Shown: positions 19,973 to 31,099, numbered from the stretch's first letter. The stretch is 64,000 nucleotides of DNA from JAENWD01 sp963828745 (GCA_963828745.1 CAWHFZ010000007.1:620001-684000); one strand, 5' to 3'. The notes: generated by a model from the sequence alone, not told the origin. A program made the numbers and translations.

Positions 19973-20603
19973 TCAACTTCTGATGACGCCGACCAGACGC
20001 GGGCGACGATGGGTCGCGAGCGGGTTCTCGACCGGCAGACCGCGCAGCCAGTTGCGGAAGCTGACGATCTCCGGACAATCCGCGGTGCCTTCCGGCGCCA
20101 TCAGCCAATCGCCGAGACCCGTTCCTTCGCTGACGCGGTCGCAGCGATAGCCGGGATGATGGCCAAGACCGCGGGCGATCAGCACATCGACCTTGCCCTC
20201 GGTCAGTTCATGCAGGCCGGCAGGCTGCAGCACCCGCAAGCCGATTTCCGTATGCGTTGTGCGAAACTCCGCCAGTTCCAGGCGGCGCAGATCAAAACTG
20301 CCGTGGACGCCCAACTGCAGCAGCACCGCGCCCGCCGGCTTCAACCGCGCGGTCGCATCCGCGATGACGACGAAAGCCGTCGGATATCTCGGGCAGATAG
20401 GCCTGGCCGGCCGCGGTCAGGATCAGTTGCTTGTGCAGCCGCTCGAACAGGCGCACGCCGAGGCGCACTTCCAGCGCCTTCACCTGCTGCCCGACGGCGG
20501 CAGGTGTCACATGCAATTCGTGCGCGGCCAGTTTGAAGCTGAGATGCCGCGCGGCAGCTTCGAACGCGCGGAGCGCATTGAGGGGTGGCAGGCTGTAAGT
20601 CAT
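19973..20603 (-). CDS. LysR family regulator with a shortened effector domain
   Basis: The N-terminal winged helix is intact: LPPLNALRAFEAAARHLSFK, LAAHELHVTPAAVGQQVKAL and RLGVRLFERLHKQLILTAAGQ. This is the GcvA/AmpR-like pattern. After a frame break near 20350 the text continues LLQLGVHGSFDLRRLELAEF, then VDVLIARGLGHHPGYRCDRV and directly MAPEGTADCPEIVSFRNWL. In ordinary LysR proteins roughly 90 residues separate the last two segments. The product is thus about 210 rather than 300 residues. Either the ligand-binding domain has a deletion, making a DNA-binding remnant, or the assembly lost sequence. It directly precedes the aldo/keto reductase on the same strand. Confidence 0.7.
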
Positions 20604-20732
20604 CGCGCTGCAGTTTGTCACCGATAGGCGGTGGCCTTGCAATAGATTTTCTTGGGCGCTGACCGAAGGAACTATGCTTTGCGCCGGGTTGATGACCCCG
20701 GTTACGGTCGGTTCGCAGCATCCGGAGATCCC

Positions 20733-21601
20733 ATGCCTCGCCGCCTCGATCATCTCGTTATTTGTGTCCACGATCTGGCGAAGGCCGCGCTGGACTGGCA
20801 AACGCTCGGCTTTGCCCTGACGCCGACCGGCGTCCATCCCTTTGGAACCAGCAACCGTCTGGCGATGTTCGGGAACAATTTTCTGGAATTGCTGGCGGTC
20901 ACCGATGTGGCGGCGGTGCCGCCGGCCGCGCCCGGCCACTTCAGCTTCGCCGCTCACAATCAGGATTTTCTGCAAACCGGCGAAGGGATGTCGATGCTGG
21001 CCTTGCACGGCGCCGACTCCCATGCCGAAGCGGCGCGCTTCCGCGCAGTCGACATCGGCGCCTATGCGCCGTTCGATTTTGGCCGCGATGCGGTGCTTCC
21101 GGGCGGCGGCGTGGCGCGCGTCGGATTTTCACTGGCGTTTGCGACAGACCCCACGATGCCCGGGATCGCCTTCTTCACCTGCCAGCAACGTCATCCGCCG
21201 GAACTGTTCTGGAAGGCGGAATACCAGCACCACCCCAACGGCGCCCTGCGCGTAATCGAGGTCGTGATGTCGGCGCCGGAGCCGGCGGTGCACCGCACCT
21301 TCCTCGAGCGCCTCACGGAGAGCGTCGCCGAGCTCGCGCCCGGGCGCTGACGGTCGGAGAACGCGGCGACCGGATCACCGTGCTCGGTTCGTCCGAGATG
21401 GCGCGGCGGCTGCCTTGTGTCGCTGTCGACGGTTCGTCGCGCTTTTGCGCGGCGCGACTGGCGGTCACCGATCTCGATGCGACCAGACGGATCCTCGAAA
21501 GCAACGGTGTCGCGTTCGAGGTGATCGGCAATGCGTTGCTGACTGCGCCCGCCGCATCGCATGGCCTGGCGCTGGAGTTCGTCGAACAGGCGGCAATCTG
21601 A
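20733..21601 (+). CDS. VOC/glyoxalase-like protein (Glyoxalase_3 type), one frame break
   Basis: The protein starts MPRRLDHLVICVHDLAKAAL, the typical first metal-ligand strand of a vicinal-oxygen-chelate fold. It continues GFALTPTGVHPFGTSNRLAM and NFLELLAVTD. The second half restarts in another frame near 21345 (LTVGERGDRITVLGSSEMARR) and ends SHGLALEFVEQAAI. Two tandem VOC modules, about 289 residues, fit the Glyoxalase_3 group (lactoylglutathione-lyase-like, unknown substrate). A CCGGAG site precedes the ATG. The next gene starts at the stop codon, so the two probably form an operon. Confidence 0.75.
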
Positions 21602-22308
21602 TGGCTCAGATGATCCATCCCTTTTACGAGCAGCATCGCGGTGCCATGGAGGCCGCCATGCGCCATCGCCTCGACCTTGCCGAAGCGATGTTGCGCGAGC
21701 GCGCGCATCTCACCGATCATCGAGGGGATCAGGCAGGAGGTGATGGACGAATTCGAAATCGTGCTCTCCCAGATGCCCTATGTCGGAGGCGCGGCAAGTC
21801 GCATGAGCGATTTCTTCATGCGTCTCATCGGGCTTCATGGCGATCAGCCGCGTGCTGCGGCGGCACGGCGTGCCGCTGCCCGTGATCGGCGAAATCGAGC
21901 GCGAAACCCTCAAGGCGCAATATGCTCACCGTGCCCGAAGCGGAACGTCTCGCCTCGGGGCGTCAATTCCTGTCGTCGGAGAATCAGACTTTGCTGCGCG
22001 AGCAGGCTGCGAACAGCGTTTCAGAAGGCCATCGGAAAGCGTTTCCGGACGATTTCGTCTACGACTTCGTCGAGCCGGGCCCGGGTGACAACTTTGAATT
22101 CGGCATCAACTACAAGGTTGCGGCTTTTGCAAATTCGCGGCGCGCCATGGCGACAAGGAAATCCTGCCGAACATCTGCGGGCTTGATTTCGACGCCTATG
22201 CAACGCAGGGCATCCATCTGGAACGGACACAGACGCTGGCCGGCGGCGCGAGCCACTGCAATTTCCGGTTCTCGCGGCTCCGACGGGGTAGGACGACGTA
22301 CGCGCTAG
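21601..22308 (+). CDS. L-2-amino-thiazoline-4-carboxylate hydrolase-like protein, several frame breaks
   Basis: Piecing three frames together gives MIHPFYEQHRGAMEAAMRHR, IRQEVMDEFEIVLSQMPYVG, ISRVLRRHGVPLPVIGEIER, FVYDFVEPGPGDNFEFGINY and a cysteine-rich end with GDKEILPNICGLDFDAYATQ. Breaks occur near 21720, 21835, 21920 and 22130. The pattern of a helical N-terminal part and a C-terminal region with conserved Cys and Asp fits the ATC hydrolase family (PF14196), best known from cysteine synthesis from aminothiazoline carboxylate. In alphaproteobacteria the family is wider and the true substrate is unknown. It converges with the SMP-30 gene and their ends overlap by a few bases. Confidence 0.6.
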
Positions 22309-23206
22309 CTGTTCAAGACACCGATATCCGCGACCAGCACCGTGCCGGTCACCGACTTCCGTGATGTAGAGCCGATCACGCTTTTCGCCGCCGATCGCGA
22401 CATTGGTGCAGCTCTGGCCGGCGCAGGATTTGATGCGGGCGATGCATTCGCCATTCGGCGCGAACACGAAGACATGTCCGAGCGAGGCGTGCGCGACGAA
22501 CAGGCGGCCGGCGCGTCCATGGTCATGCCGTCGGGCCGCTCGGGCCGAACATCGAACAGAAGCGGCCGACCTTCGAGACGCTGCCGTCCTTCATGAACGG
22601 CATCCGCCACACCGCGTTGTCGCGGGTCATCGCGACGAACAGCACGGCTTCCGCCGGGTCGAGCACCAGGCCGTTCGGGCTGATGCCGGTGTCGATCAGG
22701 CAATCGAGCCGGCCGCTGGCGGCGAGGCGATAGACGCGGCCGGTCGGATCGTGCAGGCCGGTCTGTCCCTGATCGGTGAAATAGATGTCGCCGTTGCAGG
22801 CGAGATGCAGGTCGTTGCAGCCCTTGAACGACTCCGAATTGCGCGAGGTCAGGATCTGCTGCATCCGCCCTGCCCGCGCGTCGAGCTCCATGATGCCGTG
22901 CCTGTAGTCGGCGACCAGGATGCGGCCGTCGCGGCTGATCTTCAGGCCGTTGGGCCAGCCGTCATATTCGACGACCAGCGACCATTTCCCGTCAGGCGCG
23001 ATGCGGAAGATGCGGCCGAAGGGAATGTCGACGATGTAGAGATTGCCGTCGGCGTCGAACGACGGGCCTTCGATGAAGCAGTCGGTCAGCGCGCCCGGCC
23101 GGTTGGCATCGGCCCATTCGGTGCGCACCTTGCGGCGGAATTCGTCGGGCATCGCCGAGAAGATCTTGGTCTCGATCAGGCGCGGCGGCGTTTCCAGATA
23201 CATCAT
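22305..23206 (-). CDS. SMP-30/gluconolactonase family lactonase, frame breaks near the 3' end
   Basis: The six-bladed propeller signature segments are visible: FIEGPSFDADGNLYIVDIPF (first metal-ligand Glu), GWPNGLKISRDGRILVADYR (Asn ligand), GCNDLHLACNGDIYFTDQGQ and SPNGLVLDPAEAVLFVAMTR (Asn/Asp ligands). Such enzymes hydrolyse sugar or other lactones using one divalent metal ion. Frame changes occur near 22530 and 22350, the last part being TGTVLVADIGVLNS. I start at MMYLETPPRLIETKIF, because the upstream in-frame stretch does not look like protein. It is located directly downstream of the nitrate reductase gene, with no evident functional link. Confidence 0.8.
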
Positions 23207-23287
23207 TGTCTGGTTCACCGTGCATTTGGAGAACGGGGCACCATAGGGGACATCGCAGGGCGTCGATCGGTCGATTGCGCCTGCTCC

Positions 23288-23376
23288 CGTCATTGCGCGG
23301 AGCGACAGCGCGAAGCAACTCCAGCCGGGACCAGCAAGGCGAACGTGTGGATTGCTTCGGCTTGCGCCGCAATGAC
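23288..23376. repeat. Dispersed palindromic repeat at the end of the nitrate reductase gene
   Basis: Arms CGTCATTGCGCGGAG and GCCGCAATGACG lie about 70 bases apart, with GCGAAGCAA and TTGCTTCGG as inner arms. This is the CGTCATTGCGAGC...GAAGCAATCC repeat type found throughout rhizobial genomes. The nitrate reductase frame runs into it, giving the unusual tail AIHTFALLVPAGVASRCRS, so the annotated C-terminus of that protein may be repeat-derived. Confidence 0.65.
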
Positions 23377-26119
23377 GTTGAGAGCGCCGGCGGCCGAAGT
23401 CTCGCTACCCGCCGCCAGTTGCTGCGGCACGGCATTGCCGGCGCGGTCTGCGCGATCAGCCGCTTCAGTTCCGGAATGCAGGAGCCGCAATTGGTGCCGG
23501 CCTTCAGCTTGGCGCCGATCTCGGCGGCGGAGCGCGCGCCGGCGGCGATCGCGTCGCAGATGGTGGTGCGGCCGACGCCGAAGCAGGCGCAGACGATCGG
23601 GCCGGCATTGGCAAGGCCGTCCGTCGATTTGCCCGACAGCAGCATGCGGCGCTGATCGTTGCTGAGCGTATCGGCGGCGAACAGGCCCTTGACCACATTC
23701 CAGTCGCCGGCGTCGCGCGCCGGGCCGATGAACAGGCAGGTCTCGATGCGGTCCGCCGGCAAACGACGCCGCGCGATAGACGCCGCCGCCAAAATCCTTG
23801 TATTCGGCGAGATCGTCGCCGCGCGATCGATCGCGAGCCAGGATTGCCATCCCGCCAGATCGGCATTGTCGGCGAGCAGATAGCCATAGCCGCCATTGAC
23901 GGCGACGCGCGCCCACCAGGCATGCGCGGGCAGATCGCAGCGGCTTGCGCGACAGCGCAAAGCCGCGGAACACATATTCATAAGGCGCGATCGACGCCGG
24001 CGTCGCCTTGTTCTCGGGCTGGCCGGAGAACGGATCGGTGATGCGGCGCCACCAGCGCGCCGACGCGCGCGCCGGTCGCCGTCGACCGCGCTCCAGTGGA
24101 TCGGCGCGAACAGCATGCCGCGCTGCTGCCGCTCGCTGACGACGACCGCAGCGTGCATTGTCCGTAGTCGGTGGTGACCCGCGCGAAATCGCCGTCGGCG
24201 ACGCCGTGCCTGTGCGGCATCATCGGGATGAACCTCGACGAACGGCTCCGGCAGATGCTGGCCGAGCCGCGGGCTGAGCCCGGTGCGGGTCATGGTGTGC
24301 CACTGGTCGCGGATGCGGCCGGTGTTCAGCCGCAGCGGGCGCGCGGCCGTGGTCTCGGTGCGCAGCGCCGGAATTTCCGGCGCGATGAAGCGGGCCTTGC
24401 CGTCATTGGCGAAGAAACCGCCTTCGGCGAAGAAGCGCGCCTGCGGCTCGCGCATCCTGCGCGGATCGGCCATTGCACCGGCGCCATCGCGTCGAAGCGC
24501 CTCGTCCGACAGCGCCGTCAGCCCGCCGATGTCGAAATCGCGGTTGCCGTCGTTCTCGAACGCCGAGAGCGCGGCGTGTTCGCGAAAAATGTCGGCGGCC
24601 GACGTGAAGTTGAACGCCGCGCCAAAGCCGAGCCGTTTTGCGACCTCGCCGATGATCCACCAGTCGGGCCGCGCCTCGCCCGGCGACGGACAGGAACGCG
24701 CGCTGCCGCGAGATGCGCCGTTCCGAATTGGTCACGGTGCCGGATTTCTCGCCCCAGGCCTGCGCCGGCAGCAGCACATGCGCGCCGGCATCGACGGTGT
24801 CGTTGGAGATCACGTTCTCGGAGACCACGAACAGTTCGAGCTTCTTCAGCGCCTCGCGGACGGCGTCGGCGTTCGGCAGCGACACCGCCGGGTTGGTGCC
24901 GATCACCCACAGCGCCTTGATCTCGCCGCGCGCGATCGCCTCGAACATCTGGACCGCCTTCAGCCCCTCATGGGTGGCGATGCGCGGCGCCTTCCAGAAC
25001 CGGCGCACGCGGTCGATGTCCGGCGGCGTGAAGCCCATATGGGCGGCGAGCTGGTTGGCGAGCCCGCCGACCTCGCGGCCGCCCATCGCATTGGGCTGCC
25101 CGGTCAGCGAGAACGGCGACGCGCCGGGCTTGCCGATCCGCCCCGTCGCGAGATGGCAGTTGAGGATGGCGTTGACCTTGTCGGTGCCCTGCGCCGACTG
25201 GTTGACGCCCTGCGAGTACAGCGTGACGACGCGCGGCGTGTTGCGCAAACATCTGGAAGAAGGCGGCGACGTCCTGCTCGGACAGGCCGGTCGCCAGCGC
25301 GGTCGCGGCGACGCTGCCGGCCATGCTGCGCGCGCGCGCGATCGCGTCGTCGAAGCCCGACGGTGTGGCGTTCGATGTAGTCGCGGTCGAGCGCGCCATT
25401 GTCGGCGAGATGCACCAACAAGCCCGCTGAACAGCGCGGTGTCGGTGCCGGGCTTCAGTCCGAGGAACAGATCGTCGTCGCCGACCGTGTCGGTCCGGCG
25501 CGGATCGATCACGACGATGCGGGCGCCGCGCTGCTGCTTGTTGACGAGCATGCGCTGGTACAGCACCGGATGGCACCAGGCCGCGTTGGAGCCGACCAGC
25601 ACCAGCAGATCGGCCTCGTCGAGATCCTCGTAGCAGCCCGGCACCGTGTCGGCGCCGAAGGCGCGGCGGTGGCCGGCGACCGACGAGGCCATGCACAGCC
25701 GCGAATTGGTGTCGACATTGGCGCTGCCGACAAATCCCTTCATCAGCTTGTTGGCGACGTAATAGTCCTCGGTCAGCAACTGGCCGGAGAGATAGAACGC
25801 GACCGCGCCGGGGCCGTCGCGCGCGATGATGTGCTGAAAGCGGTGCGCGACATGGTCGAGCGCGTCGCTCCAGGCCACGCGCTCCATGGTCGCCCTTGCC
25901 GCAGCGGATCATCGGATGCAGCAGCCGGTTTTCGAGACCGAGCGTCTCGCCGAGCGCCGATCCCTTCGAGCACAGCCGGCCGAAATTGGCGGGATGCTCG
26001 GGATCGCCCGAGATCGCCGCACCGCCGCTGCCGTCCGGCGTCGCCAGCACGCCGCAGCCGACGCCGCAATAGGCGCAGGTGGTCTTGGTGGCGCGCAGAT
26101 GGGGATCGACGGCGGTCAT
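23290..26119 (-). CDS. nasC: Assimilatory nitrate reductase catalytic subunit (NasC/NasA type), several frame breaks
   Basis: The N-terminus holds the [4Fe-4S] motif TTCAYCGVGCGVLATPDGSG with the last ligand in GRLCSKG. Molybdopterin-domain segments follow: AFYLSGQLLTEDYYVANKLM, NVDTNSRLCMASSV, SNAAWCHPVLYQRM, NPAVSLPNADAVREALKKLE and AWGEKSGTVTNSERRIS. The C-terminus has a BFD-type [2Fe-2S] domain (CACFGVGRTTICDAI and NCGSCIPEL), typical of proteobacterial NasA/NasC that take electrons from a flavoprotein. Frame changes occur near 25890, 25430, 25250, 24680, 24450, 24020 and 23430. Length about 940 residues. It is the last gene of the leftward operon, 13 bases after the flavoprotein gene. 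It reduces nitrate to nitrite in the cytoplasm. Confidence 0.85.
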
Positions 26120-26132
26120 GGCAGCAACCGGA

Positions 26133-27352
26133 TCATGCCGCCTCTGAACGGATCGCGAGCGAGCGGCCGAACATCATGTCGGCGCGAATGCGCCGCGATC
26201 GGCTGCGCGGTTGCGGATCAGTTCGAGATACCAGAGCGCGTCGCTGACATCGCCGATCAGCACCGCGCCGGTCAGCCGCCCGTCCGGGATCACGAGCTTC
26301 TTGTAGGTGCCGTGCTTGAGATCGCTGAGCACGATGGTCTCGCTGCCGTCGGCGCCCATGAAATCGCCGGCGGAGAACACGCTGACGCCGGAGACCTTCA
26401 GATTGGTCGCGACCACGCTGCCGGCATAGGCGGCGTGGCGCCGGCGAGATGCCGCGCCAGCACGCGCGCCTGCTCGTAGGCCGGCTCGACCAGGCCGTAG
26501 CAGATGCCGCGATGTTCGGCGCATTCGCCGATCGCAAAGACATCCGCCGCGCCGGTCTGCAGCTGGTCGTCGACGACGATGCCGCGGTTGACGGGAATGC
26601 CGGCTTCCTTGGCGAGCGCGATGTTCGGCCGGATGCCGGCGGCGAAGATCACCGCATCGGCATCGATGCGGCGGCCGTCGGCCAGCTCGACGCCTTCGAC
26701 CCGCGTCTCGCCATGGATGCGCGCGGTGTTGGCGTTGAGCAGGATTTCGATGCCCTTGCGCTCGACCAGGGATTTCAGCAGTTCGGCCGCCGGCGCATCG
26801 AGCTGGCGCTCCATCAGCCGGTCCATCAGATGCACCAGCGTCACCGGCGCGCCGGCCTTGGCGAGCCCGTAGGCCGCTTCGAGTCCGAGCAGCCCGCCAC
26901 CGACCACGACGACGCGCTTCTTCTGCGCGGCCAGCGTCAGCAGCAGATCGACGTCGCGGCTGTCGCGAAAGGTGTGCACGCCGGCGAGATCGGCGCCGGG
27001 CACGTTCAGCCGCAGCGCCGACGAGCCCGTGGTCGAGGACGAGCTTGGAGAACGGGATGCTCTCCTCGTCTTCGATCTTGACCTCGCGCCGGCCGACGTC
27101 GATCTCGGTGGCGCGGCAGCCATATTGCAGGGTGACGCCGCGATCGCGCCACCAGTCGGCCGGCCTGAGCTCGATCTCGTGCGAGGCGGTCTCGCCGGCC
27201 AGCACCGACGACAGCAGCACGCGGTTATAGGCAAGCCGCGGCTCGTCGCCGATCACGGCGATGGCGTAGCGGCCGAGCGCGACCTTGGCCAGTTCGTCGA
27301 CCAGACGCGCGGCCGCCATTCCGTTGCCGACGATCACCAGCGGTTCGCTCAC
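26133..27352 (-). CDS. FAD-dependent NAD(P)H oxidoreductase of the nitrate assimilation operon (Flp-like)
   Basis: The start MSEPLVIVGNGMAAARLVDEL is an FAD-binding GxGxxA motif. The NAD(P)H-binding motif is VVVVGGGLLGLEAAYGLAKA, and the second FAD motif is DVFAIGECAEHRGICYGLVE. These match the N-terminal flavoprotein part of NirB/NasD without the siroheme domain. Breaks near 27020, 26430 and 26190 interrupt an about 407-residue protein. In Bradyrhizobium diazoefficiens a stand-alone flavoprotein, Flp, lies between the globin and NasC and supplies electrons; the gene order here is the same, so I infer the same role. Confidence 0.8.
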
Positions 27353-27361
27353 GGCGCATCC

Positions 27362-27780
27362 TCACTCGGCGGCCTGCGCGCTGCCGTAGGCTTCGGAAAT
27401 CATGTAGCCGGACAGCGTGCCGTAGGCCGCGGTCCAGGCCGCGGCGAGTCTCGGGCGTCCAGGCCTCGCCGAGCCCCTTTTCCAGGGTCCACAGCAAGGC
27501 GCCGCCGACGACGGGATAGTGCTCGGCCTTGGCGCCATAGCTGACGTGACGCTTGGCGAGCGCGCTCGCGGCGGGAAGCATCGGTTTCGAGATTGCGTCA
27601 GCCCGTTGACGACGACGGCGAGCGTCGCCATCAGCTTCTTGCGCTGCTCGGTCATGTCGTCCGGGAACATCGCCTTCACGGCGGCGCGACCTCGAACAGG
27701 CGATCGTAGAACAGCACCGCGGCCTGCTCGGAAATCGGCGCGACCTTGGCGAAACTATGCTGGACGAGATTGACTTGCAT
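27362..27780 (-). CDS. Single-domain bacterial globin (Bjgb-like), frame breaks
   Basis: The N-terminus MQVNLVQHSFAKVAPISEQA and then VLFYDRLFEVAP is the A/B helix pattern of Vitreoscilla-type haemoglobins. After a break, YGAKAEHYPVVGGALLWTLE contains the E/F region, with the histidine and tyrosine around the haem. After another break it ends AAWTAAYGTLSGYMISEAYG. About 139 residues. A globin between the nrt genes and the flavoprotein matches bjgb of the Bradyrhizobium narK-bjgb-flp-nasC operon, where it protects against nitric oxide made during nitrate/nitrite reduction. The role is inferred from that homologous context. Confidence 0.8.
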
Positions 27781-27854
27781 CAGGTGTCATGTTGTTCTCC
27801 TGCCTGTTCCGAGGCCTTCGCCTCCGTCATCGGAGCGAAGGTGAGCCAATGACA

Positions 27855-28650
27855 CTACGCCGCCTCGACGAAGCGGTGCCGCTCGTAGAGGAATTCGAGC
27901 ACGCGCTGCCGGCACTTGAGGTAGGCGGGGTTGGTCGCGAGCTCGAGCCGCTTGCGCGGACGCGCCAGCGGCACTTCCAGCACTTCGCCGATCCGCGCGC
28001 TCGGCCCGTTGGTCATCATCACGATGCGGTCCGACAGCAGCACGGCCTCGTCGACGTCGTGGGTGATCATCAGGATGGTGTTGCCGAGCTTCTGATGCAG
28101 CGCCATCACCGAGTCCTGCAGATGCGCGCGGGTCAGCGCGTCGAGCGCGCCGAACGGCTCGTCGAGCAGCAGCACCTTCGGCTCCATCGCCAGCGCGCGG
28201 GCGATGCCGACGCGCTGCTTCATGCCGCCGGAGATTTCCGACGGCCGCTTGTCCTTGGCATGGGCCATCTGCACGAGGTTGAGATTGTGCATGACCCAGG
28301 CGTCGCGTTCGGCGCGGGTCTTGGTCTTGGCGAACACCTTGTCGACGCCGAGCTTGACGTTTTCGTAGACGGTCAGCCACGGCAGCAGGCTGTGGTTCTG
28401 GAACACCACCGCGCGATCCGGTCCCGGCGAATTGACCTCGCGGTTTTCCAGCAGCACGCAGCCGGTGGTGCAGTTGGTCAGGCCGGCGACGATGTTGAGC
28501 AGCGTGGACTTGCCGCAACCGGAATGGCCGATGATCGAGACGTATTCGCCCTTGTCGATCGTGAGATTGATGTCCTTCAGCACCTCGGTGGTGGCATTGC
28601 CGCGGGTGAAGGATCTTGTCGATGTGGTCGAGCTTCAGATAGGCCTGCAT
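27855..28650 (-). CDS. nrtC: Nitrate ABC transporter ATP-binding protein
   Basis: The Walker A motif is GHSGCGKST, the Q-loop is in VVFQNHSLLPWLTV, the signature is SEISGGMKQRVGIARALAME, the Walker B motif is VLLLDEPFGALDAL, and the H-loop is ITHDVDEAVLLSDRI. The start MQAYLKLDHIDK lies in a different frame; one extra C in ATCCTT near 28610 explains the break. Length about 265 residues, matching NrtD/SsuB-type subunits and the ATPase part of NrtC. It couples ATP hydrolysis to nitrate import with the neighbouring permease and binding protein. Its start overlaps the permease end by 16 bases. Confidence 0.88.
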
Positions 28651-29568
28651 GATGATGTTCCCTTCAGCTTGCGCGACGTGCCGCGGGTGACGATCTTGCC
28701 GAGGCCCGCGATCAGGCGATCGAGCACGAAGCCGATGATGCCGACATAGAACAGCGCCAGGATGATTTCGCTGATATGCGAGGAGTTCCAGGCGTCCCAG
28801 ATGAAGAAGCCGATGCCGACGCCGCCGATCAGCATTTCGGCCGCGACGATGGCGAGCCAGGACAGGCCGATGCCGATGCGCAGGCCGGTGAAGATGTAGG
28901 GCGCCGCGGCCGGGATCATGATCTTGGAGAAGAACTCCAGCGGATTGAGCTGCACCACCGCGGCGACGTTGCGGTAGTCCTGCGGGATGTTGCGGATGCC
29001 GACCGCGGTGTTGATGATGATCGGCCAGATCGAGGTGATGAAGATCACGAAGATCGCCGAAGGCTGGCCGTCGCGGAACGCGGCGAGCGACAGCGGCAGC
29101 CAGGCCAGCGGCGGGATGGTGCGCAGCACCTGGAACAGCGGATCGAGCCCGCGCATCGCCCAGACCGATTGTCCGACCAGCGTGCCGAGCGCGATGCCGG
29201 CGATCGCCGCCAGCGAATAGCCGAGCGCGACGCGCTGCAGGCTGGCGGACAGATGCCAGAACAGGCCCTTGTCGATGCCGCCACGATCGAAGAACGGATC
29301 GAAGATCAGTTCCTTGGTGTCCTTGAACACCCGCGAGGGCGGCGGCAGGGTCGAGCCGGCGCGGCGGCAGACCAGCTCCCAGAACAGCATCAGGAGCGCG
29401 ATCACGATCAGCGGCGGCACCACGCGCACCGCGGTGTCCTTCGCCATCTTGATGTATTTCTCGGCGCGCGGCGGACGCTTCGGCGTCATCGTCACGACCG
29501 GCGTCGACGTGCCGCCGCGGCGCGGCAATCGCGGTCGCGGCCTCGGTCTTGATCGCAGGCATGTTCAT
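28635..29568 (-). CDS. nrtB: Nitrate ABC transporter permease
   Basis: After the short N-terminus MNMPAIKTEAATAIA and a frame break near 29520, the protein continues PRRGGTSTPVVTMTPKRPPR. Six membrane helices follow (e.g. VVPPLIVIALLMLFWELVCR, GYSLAAIAGIALGTLVGQSV, FVIFITSIWPIIINTAVGIR, GLSWLAIVAAEMLIGGVGIG). The EAA-type cytoplasmic loop is AAVVQLNPLEFFSKIMIPAA. This is the NrtB/SsuC permease family. Neighbours NrtA and NrtC fix the nitrate assignment by context. About 310 residues. Confidence 0.88.
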
Positions 29569-29593
29569 TGGAAATCGTCTCCGTGTTCAAAGG

Positions 29594-29619
29594 CGGGCCG
29601 CGCGCTGACGCGCGGCCCG
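29594..29619 (-). promoter_or_regulatory. Strong intercistronic hairpin between nrtA and nrtB
   Basis: GGGCCGCGCG at 29595-29604, loop CTGA, CGCGCGGCCC at 29609-29618, extended by one C-G pair. It lies between the nrtA stop and the nrtB start with no U-run following, so it is more likely a 3'-end stabiliser that keeps binding-protein mRNA in excess than a full terminator. Confidence 0.65.
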
Positions 29620-29625
29620 GCTCAA

Positions 29626-30943
29626 TCAGACTTCGACACGCTTGATCGCCAGCGACTTCAGATAGGCGGCCGGATTTTCCGGATCGAACACCTTGCCGTC
29701 GAAGAAGGTCTCCTTGCCGCGCGAGGTCGAGGCCGGGATATCGGAAGCGGCAACGCCGAGCTCCTTGGCGGCATCCTTCCAGAGGTCCTCGCGGTTGACC
29801 TTGGCGATCAGCGCCTTGGTGTCGAAGCCGGCTTCATATTTGCCCCAGCGGATGTCCTCGGTGATGAACCAGAGATCGTGGCTCTGGAACGGATAGGAGG
29901 CGAGGTCGCGCCAGAACTTCATGATGTGCGGCGAGTTCTCGACCACCTTGCCGGATGCCGTAGTCGAACTTGCCCTTGACGCGGTCGGTGATGTCCTCGA
30001 CCGGGCAGTTGATCCACTGCCGCTTGCGCATGATCGTCGCGAGCTCTTCGCTTGTTCTCGGCCTTGTCGCACCATTGCTGCGCTTCCATCACGGCCATCA
30101 GCAGCGCCTTCGCAGCCTTCGGATATTTGTCGACCCAGGCGGCGCGCATGCCGAAGCGATTTTTCCGGATGCTTGTTCCAGATTTCGCCGGTGTGACCGC
30201 GGTGTAGCCGATGTCCTGATGGATCAGCTGCAGGTTCCACGGCTCGCCGACGCAGAAGCAGTCCATGGTGCCGACCTTCATGTTGGCGACCATCTGCGGC
30301 GGCGGCACGACGATGGTTTCGATGTCCTTGTCGGGATCGATGCCGCCGGCGGCGAGCCAGTAGCGGATCCAGAGATCGTGGGTGCCGCCCGGGAACGTCA
30401 TCGCGGCCTTGATCGACTTGCCGGACGGCCTTCTTCTTGTCGAGCGCGACCTTGAACGGCGCGGTGTCGACGCCGACCTTGAGGTCGGCATATTCCTTGG
30501 CGACCGAGATGCACTGGCCGTTCGAGATTGAGCCGCGCCAGGATGTACATCGGCGTCGGCTGGTTGTTCTGCGTCACCTTGCCGGCCGAGATCAGATACG
30601 GCATCGGGGTCAGGATATGCGCGCCGTCGATGCCGTTGCCTTCCGAGCCGAGCACGAGGTTGTCGCGCGTGGTGCCCCACGAGGCCTGCTTCTGCACCTC
30701 GACGTCGGGCATGCCGTATTTGGCGAACAGGCCCTTGTCCTTGGCGACGAACAGCGGAGCGGCATCGCTCAGCGCGATGAAGCCGAGCTTGGCGCCCTTC
30801 ACCTCCGGGCCCGCGCCTTGCGCGAAGGCGCCGGCCGGGAAATTCAGCTTGGCCGCGGCGAGCAACGCCGCCGTTCCGCCGGCCGCCTTCAGGATCTGAC
30901 GGCGGCTGAGGCCGCGCGAGGTCGGATGGGTGGGCTTCGTCAT
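29626..30943 (-). CDS. nrtA: Nitrate-binding protein of the ABC transporter, several frame breaks
   Basis: The N-terminus SRGLSRRQILKAAGGTAALL is a Tat signal with the SRRxxLK motif, so the protein is exported folded. The NrtA fold is then seen: VKGAKLGFIALSDAAPLFVA, YGMPDVEVQKQASWGTTRDN, DGAHILTPMPYLISAG, AAMTFPGGTHDLWIRYWLAA, VGTMDCFCVGEPWNLQLIHQ and the end ENPAAYLKSLAIKRVEV. Frame changes occur near 30530, 30430, 30175, 30050 and 29960. About 430 residues. It is the first gene of the operon nrtA-nrtB-nrtC-globin-flavoprotein-nasC. Confidence 0.88.
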
Positions 30944-31099
30944 GGGTATCGTTGTCCTTTGCGTCTGCAGCGGACCGTCCGATTGGTGCCGCCGCGCGGG
31001 GCGCAAAAGGGCGCGTTCCAGGGAGGCCCCGGAATGGTGGCGATACAATTCGGATGATTGGTCTCGAGGGACGGCATCAATGGCGTCGGCACACTAGCT

